A DNA stretch of 56,056 nt from Hirudo medicinalis. Taxonomy: Eukaryota; Annelida; Clitellata; Hirudinida; Hirudinidae. Position 1 is the first letter of the stretch. Each line of letters starts with the position of its first letter. The notes below the pieces were generated by a model. The model did no database searches and had not been told where the DNA came from. It saw nothing but the letters and a program-made list of their open reading frames with translations. Both the position numbers and the translations under genes were made by a program. This document shows, piece after piece, positions 48,501 to 56,056 of this stretch. The DNA lies in the NCBI GenBank assembly GCA_011800805.1, contig MPNW01000422.1, positions 57,655-113,710 of the forward strand, read 5' to 3'.

Positions 48501-51500
48501 AATTATCATTATTATCATCATTATCATTATTACTTAAAAACTATTATCGTCATTATAAAATTATTAATATTGGACTCCAAAATATATTTAATTAAAATGC
48601 ATCATTATCACCATCATCGTCACCATCATCATCATCATCGTCATCACCATCATCATCATCATCACCATCACCATCATCATCATCACCATCATGTTTTCCA
48701 CCTAACCAGTCGTGGCAGTGCAGGTTGTTCTCGGTCATCTTCAACTTCGGCATGATCTCCAACTACTCGTGGATCTTCGTCGAGGGCATGTACCTCCACA
48801 CACTCATATTTGTCGCTTTCTTCTCTGAGACCAGTGGAGTCTACGGGTTTGTCCTCTTCGGATGGAGTAAGTTGTTTGGGGAGTAGACCACGTGGACTAT
48901 TTAAATTCGAGTTCAATTAATATAGCGCCACAAGCGTTATCTTTGGGGATGCTGAATCATTTACAGAGATTCCATTCCGAAGAATGCAGTGCTTTTTAGC
49001 GCGCAATCGGAGGGTTCGATTATGAGAGACCTACTTTTCCATGACTTGAAAACATGAATGATTCTCTAATAAAACATAATAAAACATATATTGACATTAA
49101 TTTCTGAGACAAAATGTACCTTTTTTATGCAGAATAAAATTTTTAGAAAATAATTAATTTGCTAGGAAGTGCAATCAAGAAATATTTTTTGATAATTTCT
49201 TCTGTAAGAGATTTTTTTTAATTTCGAAGCACTGGAAAATGTGGACTAATTGTGAATTAATAAAAATACACTCGCAATAGAACCTGTATTAATAAAGGAA
49301 TAACTTGAAATATTACCTTAAAATAATAAAAATCGAATAATTAAATTGTTGTCGTAATGTATGAAACAGCATAATAATATAATATAATATTTGACACTTT
49401 TTGAAATAATTTATGCTCATTTGTTCATTAATTTCATTTTAAAATGATTCATTTGTAAGAAATAATCTCTTTTGAATCCAGTTTTCCCAATTGTTTGTCT
49501 CCTGTCCTGGGCAGCTGTCAGAGCCACACTGGAAAATGCAGGGTGAACATGATGAATATTTGAAAAGAAAAACTTGTTGCAACATTTACCTAACAAATTG
49601 TCGTTTAAAACTTATGCAGTGCACAAATATTGCACCATGTATTTACACTAATTTCAATTGTTTCAAATAACATTCAAATTATAATTACATTTGTAATATT
49701 AAGCAAAATGGAAGAAGATTAAAACATTTTATCGACTAAATTCATAAATTACATCTTTTAATGATTTTTTTTAGTAATAAACTGGATCTGAAACATGCTA
49801 GCAATATTTTCAATGAATTATTATTAATGGGAATTAATTTCATAATCGAAAATAATTGCAGTTGCTGGATTATTCATTCAACCAAATGGTCTGCCTGGAT
49901 CATCAAAGGTCCTTTATTGGTCACAGTTTTGGTTGGTTTCAATTTGCTCTTTAACTCCTGAGGATTTAAGATGAACAATTCATTCATCTCACTTTGTAAA
50001 TATTATCCTGAAAACAATTCATTCAACTCACTTTGTAAATATTATAGTGAAACGCCTTAGCTCATCGGGGGGCTGTGTTCCTGAAGGCGTCTGTGATGGC
50101 AACGGTCACAATGTGTCGTGTTCGAAACCCAGCTTGTACTGCCACGAGCTATGTAAATGGTTAACAAGAAGTCCCTCTGACGATTTGTTTAAGGCGCTAC
50201 ATAAATAAATTGCATTTACAATTTCATTAATTGGTTGCAAAATGTAAATGTCTCCTCAATGTCATTTACCATTTTCTCCAATTTTTGTGTTTATTTATAT
50301 TTTATTTACCTTTATTTATTTTTGTTTATTTTCTCAAACGGAAGGACCCGTAGGCCACTGGAACCGTGCGCAAAGCAGATAAATGATTTAATGTTCGAAG
50401 CGAAACATAGTCAACTTACAGTAATAAAAAAGAAAGACTGGACGCACGCTAACAATTTTGAAAAGTCGACTTGAATAATGAAGCATCTAAAACGAAAGCG
50501 GGAGAGTGAGAAGCATATTGTGTAATATAATTATTTATTTCCATAAATCCTACATCGTCAACAATTTAACTTGCTTCGATGTCCCCTTGTGACAAACAGG
50601 AACATGCAGATGGCTGCAACTTGCTAATATTATATCGGTAAGCAGGTTGAAATCGACTGGGCCGATGATTTTTAGCAGATGTAACAATTTGTCGAATCCC
50701 AAATGGTCAGTTTGCTTAAAATAAATAACTAGCATGTTAATAATGGATAATAGTTATGTAATAACCCGCTTGACGAGGGGTCGAAGTTTTCGCGTTTGTA
50801 ACTCAGTTAGGAGTTCACAACCTTCTATAGAGTTTCTCTCATCTAATATCTCAAATTTTTATTATTTATGCGCTAGTTTTAATTATTTTACTTCAAATAA
50901 ATTATTAAATAATATTTAATTTCAGTTGAATTTCTTCTTCTTCATCAACATTGTCAGAGTTCTCTTCACAAAACTTCAGTCAGCCAACAACTTCGATTCA
51001 AGAAGTCATAGACACATGTTAGTCTATAATATTACGATAATAATTAACATTATTAATTATAACCGTAATATTTACAATTATAATTAACGATAGCACTAGA
51101 ACTTGATTGTTATCGGAAATAATCACATTTCAATTGAATTTAGTTTTAATAAAGAAACTTACTTCAATTTCTAGGGTGTTACAATGATGTAATTTATTAT
51201 TTGAATAAACATTTGTTAAAAATTTTTTTATTTTTACTTTTATTCCAGGAAGTTGGCCAAATCGTCTCTTGTGTTGATTCCACTGTTCGGTGTTCCATAC
51301 ATGGTTTTCCTGGCGTTGGACGAAAGATATTGTCCTTCGTTTGACCTTCCAAAATTATATTTTGAGATGGTCTTCAACTCATTGAATGTAATTTAAAACA
51401 TTATTAATTATATTTTGAGGTGATCTTCAATCATTCAATTTCAATTAGTGTTAATTTTCAATGATATGACGTCATAAATTAAAAATACTACTTTGTGATC

Positions 51501-53603
51501 CTACAATTGAAAATGTAATTGGTCAATTGCTGTCAATTAGGGAGAGAGGAAGTGGTTATCACTTATCACTTATCAGCTTATCAACGTCATTAAGTCATTG
51601 GAAGCTGGGATTCTGAATAAGCTCTCAATTGGATGCCTAATTTCAATATTAATTTTTAATTTTTAATATTTAGTATTATAATTATTTTTAACTAATTTAA
51701 ATATGTAGTTTGATATATGTAGGTTGGAATGTGCAGATTAAAATTTGCAGGGTAAACAATTTATTAAATGTATTGCTAAATTGTATTTCCGTGTTTATAT
51801 TACTGGATTTTTAAAAAAAACTTCGACGAACATTATCAAATTTTGGAAATTTTGGATTAGATTATAAATTCATTAGAACAAACTATTTTTTTTTGATCAA
51901 TTTTGGTTTAAAAAAAGTTATGAATTAGAAAATCATGTAGCCTATGTTCAAACAAGAAATTCGTAAATCTTTCAATCCAGGGTTTCATCGTTGCTCTCCT
52001 GTACTGCTTCCTCAACGGAGAGGTGATATTTTTACATTAATTTCATTAATATTTTAATTTTCAATAAAAGATTTACTTATTTATCAACCATTAAAAATTA
52101 ATATACATTATATTCAGAGTTTTATTAAATTATTTATAATTCTAAAACGATTCCCAACTTTAACCCAATTATTATCTTTCAATCCCTACACTAGTTGCAG
52201 TTGACATTGAATTAACCAATGATAATATTATTCTATTATAATATGCTGTTAGCCATTACTTATAATAATAGTTATGTAATACAATTATAATAATAAATCA
52301 TGTTTTAAAATCATGGATTAAAATATCCAGGATCAAAATACTTTCACCATTCGGTCCACTAATGCGATAGAATGTTGCAATAATTCATAAGATGAAGTTC
52401 AATAATTGACAGACAGGAGGCACATTTCCTCGTTTAGATAATGAGAAAAGTGGTTTATTGAAAACAGGCGGAGCATAGAGCCTATTTATTTATAAAAAAT
52501 AATTTATTTTAAATTTTATATTTAATTTAGCAGCGATCAATTAATTAATCTTTGTAAAATCGATTAAAAACTTCAGGTCAAATAATATTTAGGAATAACA
52601 ATCATTATCGGGTTGGCGTTCCTGCATGCAACTGTAACGGCAAAGGTCGTAATGTGTCATGTTCGCAACCCAGCCAGGGAGCGCCCTCGGGTAGGGGCGC
52701 TATATAAATGGCGGAGTGATTAAAAAGTGCCTTGACATCCCGTTCGTATACATAAGGCACTCAAAAGATCGGATAAATACAAATAAGTACAAAATACAAA
52801 TCATGACGAATTCATTAAAATGAAAACAATTCAATTAATAACATTAATTTAACATTACTTTAAATAATTTTTAAAGAAAGTTAAGAAAAAACTTGTATTT
52901 CCTTTTCAAGGTGAAAGCGGAATTGGTAAAGAAGTGGAGAAGGGCAAACTTACACCTGACTTCGAGAGGATTCAGTCAGAGGAAAAGCACTCTGACAAGA
53001 TCCATAAACTCCAACGCACACGGAGTGGTTCTTTCTAATACCTTCGACACAACTGCATTTCAAGACGAAACTGTTGAGGACTTCATCAGGAACAACAACG
53101 GTTCAAAGGAGACTCACCTCACGATGAAGAAATCGAACCACTTGGAGATGAAGGTCATGAACAGAATCCCACCGAAAAACCAGCCGAAAAGAGCTTTCGA
53201 AGACGGCTTGGAACACGGTCACCAGGTTCAAAAAGTCGACGAGACAGAATCAGTGAGAGGAGAGAATGAGATACAAGATGAATATGATGAAAAAGAACAA
53301 ATTGAAGATGAAAAAGAGTTCAATCAACTTCTCCAAACTCCAGTCACCGACAATATGGAAAGAAATTTGGTTGGAAACAAAACTGGTCTGAATTCGAATC
53401 GTGGATCGAGATGTTCTGAAGAAGAAGAAGATGATGATGATGATGATGATGATGACGATGATGAGCATGGCGAAGGAAAGAATTCAGTTTACATAGAAAT
53501 GGAAAAAAGATGTAAGCTTCAGAACGTTGAGAACGTAGCGTCACAGAAGGAATACAACAATAACAACTACACCAATGATCATCCTAAAACGAGTGTTGTT
53601 TGA
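39450..53603 (+). CDS. Class B GPCR, parathyroid-hormone-receptor-like, 12 exons (5' end incomplete)
   Basis: Joined exons: 39450-39567, 42053-42157, 42663-42784, 46104-46201, 46582-46735, 48710-48866, 49482-49542, 49862-49931, 50926-51017, 51249-51387, 51981-52022, 52911-53603. They sum to 1851 bases (616 codons plus stop) with every phase matching. The ectodomain has six cysteines in the hormone-receptor order (QEC, RCP, ACW, KCP, KHC, TNC) and sequons NQT, NDT, NAT, NYT. Helices follow: LRYISLVGYSLSLVALIAAI; RNTLHLNLFASFVWRAV; NYSWIFVEGMYLHTLIF; PIVCLLSWAAVRATLENAGCW; LNFFFFINIVRVL; SLVLIPLFGVPYMVF; GFIVALLYCFLNGEV. MYLHTLIF.AFFSE and VRATLENAGCW favour PTH receptors over calcitonin or PDF types. 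The 231-residue tail is basic, then acidic. It should couple a peptide hormone to G proteins at the plasma membrane. No signal-peptide exon was found. Confidence 0.92.
39622..39666 (+). mobile_element. SINE family A tail remnant
   Basis: TTTAAGCGCCTCTGAATTGC and GCAAATGGCGCACTATAAA match the 3' tail of SINE A without its tRNA-like head. Lies 55 bases into the first receptor intron. Confidence 0.6.
40440..41065 (-). mobile_element. LINE fragment: RT C-terminal half (CR1-like group)
   Basis: Minus-strand frames give FCVYVNDLDDGVSHEISKFA followed by DDTK (the F-A-D-D active-site box), then RVLGMIWRTVVSRDKDVILR, DYCVQVWNPHLKR and finally LEKRK. This is the order seen at the end of many non-LTR reverse transcriptases. 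Frameshifts near 40800 and 40650 make it inactive. It lies inside the first receptor intron, antisense. Confidence 0.75.
41076..41310 (+). repeat. (TTCCTACC)n microsatellite
   Basis: About 29 octamer units CCTTCCTA with TTCCCACC variants, abutting the LINE fragment. Confidence 0.95.
42053..42157 (+). CDS. GPCR exon b (hormone-receptor domain)
   Basis: Acceptor CATCAG, donor gtgaat. Encodes CPTVWDKVACWPSTPAGQTA and KCPDYIDNFLYN, the conserved C..WD..xCWP...CP core of class B ectodomains. Confidence 0.92.
42663..42784 (+). CDS. GPCR exon c (hormone-receptor domain, end)
   Basis: Acceptor CGAACAG, donor gtttgc. Encodes NATKHCNQDGTWF and RWTNYTNCVN with the last two ectodomain cysteines and two glycosylation sequons. 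Confidence 0.88.
42900..42960 (-). mobile_element. Possible SINE A remnant
   Basis: The minus strand shows GGTAGGCGCTCTATATAAATGG, resembling SINE A sequence after the B box, in receptor intron c-d. Weak. Confidence 0.35.
42961..46103. other. Receptor intron c-d
   Basis: AT-rich intron with ATT tracts near 43245-43270, an AAAT run at about 43727-43755, AAC repeats near 44281-44310, a TTA/GTT compound tract at about 45006-45078 and a 148-base gap at 45298-45445. No nested gene recognised. Confidence 0.6.
46104..46201 (+). CDS. GPCR exon d (TM1)
   Basis: Acceptor CTCTCCCAG (a second CAG three bases on is possible), donor gtaagt. Encodes LRYISLVGYSLSLVALIAAI and IMIRFK, transmembrane helix 1. 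Confidence 0.93.
46486..46511 (+). repeat. (CA)n microsatellite
   Basis: About a dozen CA units with one TG interruption, 70 bases before the acceptor of exon e. Confidence 0.9.
46582..46735 (+). CDS. GPCR exon e (TM2)
   Basis: Acceptor ACTTGAAG, donor gtgagt. Encodes KLRCARNTLHLNLFASFVWR and AVVSLSKSFLLEDG: TM2 with the conserved R-N-x-x-H-x-N-L and the Arg at 2.60. Confidence 0.93.
46736..48040. other. Receptor intron e-f, first part
   Basis: Degenerate ATTTT/TATTTTA repeats at about 47190-47300. Two plus-strand open frames (46916-47173, 47599-47907) match no domain and are probably chance. Confidence 0.4.
48041..48122 (-). tRNA. tRNA-Ser (anticodon TGA)
   Basis: The minus strand reads as an 82-base class II tRNA. 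The acceptor stem GCAGTCG pairs with CGACTGC (7 of 7), with discriminator G. The A box is TGGCCGAGTGG, the anticodon loop ACTTGAAAT carries TGA (reads UCA), there is a long serine variable arm, and the B box is GGTTCGAACCC. Four T residues at 48030-48033 (read on the minus strand) give a polymerase III terminator. The CCA end is not encoded, as expected in eukaryotes. It lies antisense within a receptor intron. Confidence 0.97.
48262..48330 (+). repeat. 26-base tandem repeat, 2.6 copies
   Basis: Units at 48262-48287 and 48288-48313 plus a partial third unit. Each starts CACAAGTCATTA and contains ACATGAGT. Confidence 0.85.
48599..48692 (+). repeat. (ATC/ACC)n array beside the exon f acceptor
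   Basis: CATCATCACC-type triplets run to within about 18 bases of the 3' splice site at 48709, leaving TGTTTTCCACCTAACCAG as the only ordinary acceptor sequence. Confidence 0.9.
48710..48866 (+). CDS. GPCR exon f (TM3 and start of TM4)
   Basis: Acceptor CACCTAACCAG, donor gtaagt. Encodes SWQCRLFSVIFNFGMISNY, SWIFVEGMYLHTLIFVAFF and GVYGFVLFGW. It holds the TM3 disulphide Cys, Asn 3.43 and the E-G-x-Y-L-H motif. Confidence 0.95.
49482..49542 (+). CDS. GPCR exon g (TM4)
   Basis: Acceptor TTGAATCCAG, donor gtgaac. Encodes FPIVCLLSWAAVRATLENAG, with the conserved TM4 Trp. Confidence 0.93.
49862..49931 (+). CDS. GPCR exon h (ECL2 and start of TM5)
   Basis: Acceptor AATTGCAG, donor gttggt. Encodes CWIIHSTKWSAWIIKGPLL and VTVL, including the extracellular-loop-2 Cys-Trp pair. 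Confidence 0.9.
49974..50050 (+). repeat. 39-base tandem duplication
   Basis: AACAATTCATTCA(T/A)CTCACTTTG... occurs at 49974 and again at 50013, immediately before SINE A copy 4. Confidence 0.85.
50052..50205 (+). mobile_element. SINE family A, copy 4
   Basis: AATGTGTCGTGTTCGAAACC is shared exactly with copy 1. The tail TTAACAAGAAGTCCCTCTGA and GGCGCTACATAAAT is present. Lies in the intron between exons h and i. Confidence 0.8.
50926..51017 (+). CDS. GPCR exon i (TM5 and ICL3)
   Basis: Acceptor TTAATTTCAG, donor gttagt. Encodes LNFFFFINIVRVLFTKLQSA and NNFDSRSHRH, TM5 and intracellular loop 3. Confidence 0.92.
51249..51387 (+). CDS. GPCR exon j (TM6, ECL3, start of TM7)
   Basis: Acceptor TTATTCCAG, donor gtaatt. 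Encodes KLAKSSLVLIPLFGVPYMVF, then LALDERYCPSFDLPKLYFE and MVFNSLN. The PLFG kink motif is kept, but the following His of the family is Pro. Confidence 0.95.
51981..52022 (+). CDS. GPCR exon k (TM7), 42 bases
   Basis: Acceptor TCAATCCAG, donor gtgata. Encodes exactly GFIVALLYCFLNGE, the conserved 14-residue TM7 microexon of class B receptors. Confidence 0.95.
52609..52770 (+). mobile_element. SINE family A, copy 5
   Basis: GTTGGCGTTCCTGCATGCA, TCGTAATGTGTCATGTTCGC and GGGGCGCTATATAAATGG are in SINE A order; the A box region is shortened. Lies in the last receptor intron. Confidence 0.75.
52911..53603 (+). CDS. GPCR exon l (helix 8 and cytoplasmic tail)
   Basis: Acceptor CCTTTTCAAG. Begins VKAELVKKWRRANL (helix 8, completing NGEV) and runs 230 residues to TGA at 53601-53603. 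The tail is Ser/Thr-rich, with an Asp/Glu run encoded by GAA and GAT repeats near 53418-53462. In-frame codons before 52911 (from an ATG at 52893) are intronic. Confidence 0.92.
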   Translation: MKAELVKKWRRANLHLTSRGFSQRKSTLTRSINSNAHGVVLSNTFDTTAFQDETVEDFIRNNNGSKETHLTMKKSNHLEMKVMNRIPPKNQPKRAFEDGLEHGHQVQKVDETESVRGENEIQDEYDEKEQIEDEKEFNQLLQTPVTDNMERNLVGNKTGLNSNRGSRCSEEEEDDDDDDDDDDDEHGEGKNSVYIEMEKRCKLQNVENVASQKEYNNNNYTNDHPKTSVV

Positions 53604-54239
53604 AAATCGGACCCACTTACTGTTAAATCAATTAACAATTTGGTTTTAGTTTATTTATCAACAGTTTATTTAAACAATTTAATACTGATGTCAAACATCA
53701 CAAACGGGTTATCAATTTCATTTAGCATAGGAAGCCATGACATTCATCTTGACGTATCTTCTCGGTTTTAAATGTTGTGATCGTGTTCGTGATTTTGTGT
53801 TTTTAAAAAGTGGAATGTCATTGTCAAGTGTCGGTGCCAGGTTAGAATCGATATCAAGATGTAAATGATTGATTGTGATTATGATGATGAGGATGATGGT
53901 GATGGTCATGATGAACTAACATTAACTAACGCGTAACTACATTCTGATGAACTCGGTGATATCATGTGACTATCTCATCTGCAGCTCTAAATAACCCTCA
54001 ACATCTTTAAGCATTGCAACGCTTGCTCGAGAATATTTTCATTCAGAACCTCGATTGTGTAATTAGAGTCATCAGTAATATCATCATAGTTATTATTAAT
54101 ACTATTAATTATAATGACTATTATCGATATTTCATTAATGTTCACTATCATTAATAACTATTATTATTAACAGCATTAAAAGGCATGCTGCTTGGTATAA
54201 AAACGCAACACCTGTTCTGCTTTTCGTGTTTATGAAAAA
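53604..54239. other. 3' flank of the receptor gene
   Basis: AT-rich. A weak GATGATGAGGATGATGG run lies at about 53881-53905. No polyadenylation signal could be assigned with confidence and no gene is seen. Confidence 0.4.
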
Positions 54240-54307
54240 GTACAGTAGCTTAAAAAGGAGATTCTAGTGGCATAGCTGTTGGATGCGGGCCGCATCGGGT
54301 GACACCA

Positions 54308-54334
54308 TCAAATCAAATCAAATCAAATCAAATA
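54308..54334 (+). repeat. (AAATC)n, 3' tail of the LINE
   Basis: Five AAATC units. On the element strand this is a TTTGA-repeat 3' end. Confidence 0.9.
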
Positions 54335-55296
54335 AGACAATCTTTATGGTGGCGTAAGTCCGAATCACGGGACCTCAAGGCCACCGTATAAATGCGTCTT
54401 GAGAGACTTTCTAAAGCCTTCAATGGTTGCTGCGGATGTGACCTGAGGTGGAAGTTGATTCCAGATCCTTGGGCCAGCAACCGTAAACGACCTGTCCCCA
54501 GCACATTTGAGTCGTCCGGTCGGAACGAAGAGGAGTGACGTCGAAGATGATCTAAGTCAGGTAGGTCACGGAGGCGAGTCACTTTCGATGCAAGATACGG
54601 GGGAGCCATATTTTTGAGGCACTTGAAAACTAGAAGTGCCACTTTGAATTCAATCCTGCGTTCGATCCCCAGCCAATGGAGTTCATCGAGGATGGGGTGA
54701 TATGGTCATATTTGTGTTTTCTCATCACAAGCCTGGCAGCTGCATTGGCGACGGATTGCAGGCGATGAGTTAGAGTTTTGGGTAGCCCGACCATAACTGA
54801 GTTACAGTAGTCGAGCTTGGAAAGGACTAAAGAGGTGACAAGTGCTTTAGTCGCGAACGACGGAAGGTGTGCCGCAACAGCTCGGATCTGTCACAGCATC
54901 ATGAAGCACACGCGTGTTATATGGCCGACATGAGCTTGCATGGTCAAGTAGGACTCCAGGAAGACACCGAGGTCTCTAACTAAGAAAGATGGCGAAATCC
55001 AATCATTTCCCAGTCGTGCAGGCGCAGATGGGCACTGGTGACTACGACGGCGGGTTGTAAACCAAATGACTTCCGATTTGTTTGAATTGAGTTTGTAGGC
55101 GACTCGATTTCATCCATTGATAGACGTCGTCAACGCACGCCGAGACCAGCGTGGAAAGCTCTGCAGCGTTGTTGACATCACAGTGACCATAAACCTGCGT
55201 GTCGTCGGCATAGAAGTGTGATCGCAGCCCATGGCTGGCGATGATTCTTGACAGGTCAGCAGTATATATTGAGAAGAGGGTTGGACCGAGAACCGA

Positions 55297-55505
55297 TCCC
55301 TGAGGAACACCGCAGATTGACAAAACCCTCGACGAAGTTGTGTCACCAATCTTAATCTGGCATTCTCGTCCGTTGAGATAGGACCGGAGCCAGTTGAGTG
55401 NTCCCTGAGGAACACCGCAGATTGACAAAACCCTCGACGAAGTTGTGTCACCAATCTTAATCTGGCATTCTCGTCCGTTGAGATAGGACCGGAGCCAGTT
55501 GAGTG
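55297..55505. repeat. Perfect 104-base direct duplication around a single N
   Basis: 55297-55400 equals 55402-55505, separated by one N at 55401. The duplicated RT segment (VPQG... to LNWLRSYL) makes no protein sense twice, so this is an assembly artefact. Confidence 0.92.
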
Positions 55506-55720
55506 CTGGTCCGTCGAAGCCAAAGGAATACTGCATGTCTTGCACGGTCAATAACAGAAAATCCTTTGGAAAGAAAACTTCTAATAGGCAGCGAGTCAGC
55601 ATCATGCCACGTCTCAGTCAGCAAAAGAATGTCGATTCCCCGGTCAGCTCTCAGGTCGAGGAGATAGTCGAATTTGTTGTTGGGCAATCTGATGTTGAGC
55701 AGACCGAAAGTTGAATTTTT

Positions 55721-56056
55721 CCTGACAGATTTGGCAACCCTACTCCTCCGACCGGCTCAGCGACCTCTGTAATGGCAGAAGATGTGAGCACCACTTTGCA
55801 ACAAGCGAAACCTGCGTAGGGTAGCAATAATGTGAACACTAGGACGAAGAGAGGCACTTGTGAAAGAAAGCATTTGATCACGAGTAAACGAAGTTGTTGA
55901 CAACTTTGGAGGATAGGCTAGGCAGTCACCCGAGCAGGTAGACATTGTACGAGAGTCGATTATTTAACCAGCGACAGTTTATCAAACCTCAGAACTCCAA
56001 CAAACTCGTCACAAAACATGTCGCAAACATATTTAACTGTAGAAACGAAGAATATC
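55721..56056. other. Window end, LINE 5' flank or 5' part
   Basis: Comparatively GC-rich sequence continuing from the LINE endonuclease start. It may be LINE 5' sequence. Minus-strand open frames here have no recognisable domain. Confidence 0.35.

Larger units (their letters stand above)
54305..55720 (-). mobile_element. Internally deleted CR1/L2-type LINE
   Basis: On the minus strand the order is: an endonuclease start (IDILLLTETWHDADSLPI, about 55650-55580), then with no intervening endonuclease body the reverse transcriptase from about 55560 (LNWLRSYLNGRECQIKIG, VPQGSVLGPTLFSIYTADL, SHFYADDTQVY), a region with LVLSKLDYCNS, and the C-terminal GDRSFTVAGPRIWNQLPP reached by a frameshift. It ends in a (TTTGA)n tail at about 54334-54308. 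The jump from endonuclease to RT shows a large internal deletion, and frameshifts make it inactive. RT coordinates include the artefactual duplication at 55297-55505. Confidence 0.85.

Noticed and set aside
48922..49030. Another SINE copy after exon f (ATAGCGCCACAAGCG, GGGTTCGATTATGAG)
   Set aside because: The B-box-like and GCGC motifs are in the wrong order and spacing for SINE A; similarity is too weak.
52893..52910. ATG at 52893 as start of a separate 236-residue gene
   Set aside because: These codons lie before the CCTTTTCAAG acceptor; the exon continues the receptor in phase from TM7.

Overview
The window is AT-rich invertebrate nuclear DNA. The evidence is spliced genes with GT/AG introns, a polymerase III tRNA gene, tRNA-derived SINEs, non-LTR retrotransposon fragments, TIR transposon relics and very abundant trinucleotide microsatellites. 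The receptor type, compact introns and repeat style would fit a spiralian such as an annelid or mollusc, but nothing here fixes the species. Gene density is low: three protein-coding genes are convincing, plus one tRNA. The rest is decayed mobile DNA, simple repeats and unassigned AT-rich sequence.

Layout. 1-6.4 kb: a decayed MULE-like transposase gene (minus strand) and a hAT-like MITE. 6.38-7.96 kb: an intact, intronless 524-residue gene. I read it as a diverged endonuclease/exonuclease/phosphatase (EEP) fold whose catalytic positions are all substituted, followed by a coiled coil and a C-terminal CaaX box. 8-24 kb: no confident gene; microsatellites, minisatellites, tRNA-Glu-like SINEs, two different parts of a repetitive invertebrate ORF family, a 359-base gap and a possible regulatory cluster near 20.6 kb. 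24.0-25.3 kb: a two-exon C3HC4 RING-finger gene on the minus strand (380 residues, very acidic C-terminus). 26-39 kb: a TIR element with a Tc1-like helix-turn-helix remnant, SINEs, a second hAT-like MITE with an 8-base target duplication, a decanucleotide minisatellite held between inverted repeats, a LINE fragment and large GAT/ATC arrays.

39.4-53.6 kb: a class B (secretin-family) GPCR gene on the plus strand, closest by eye to parathyroid-hormone receptors. Twelve exons can be joined with consistent phase into 616 codons, from the hormone-binding ectodomain through seven helices to a long tail. Only the signal-peptide exon is missing. A tRNA-Ser(TGA) gene lies antisense in one intron. 54.3-55.7 kb: an internally deleted CR1/L2-type LINE on the minus strand.

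The genes do not form a pathway. A secreted-peptide receptor, a RING ubiquitin-ligase-like protein and a probably farnesylated pseudo-nuclease simply share a repeat-rich neighbourhood. Two single-N joins (28860 and 55401) are flanked by perfect 125- and 104-base duplications and look like assembly artefacts.
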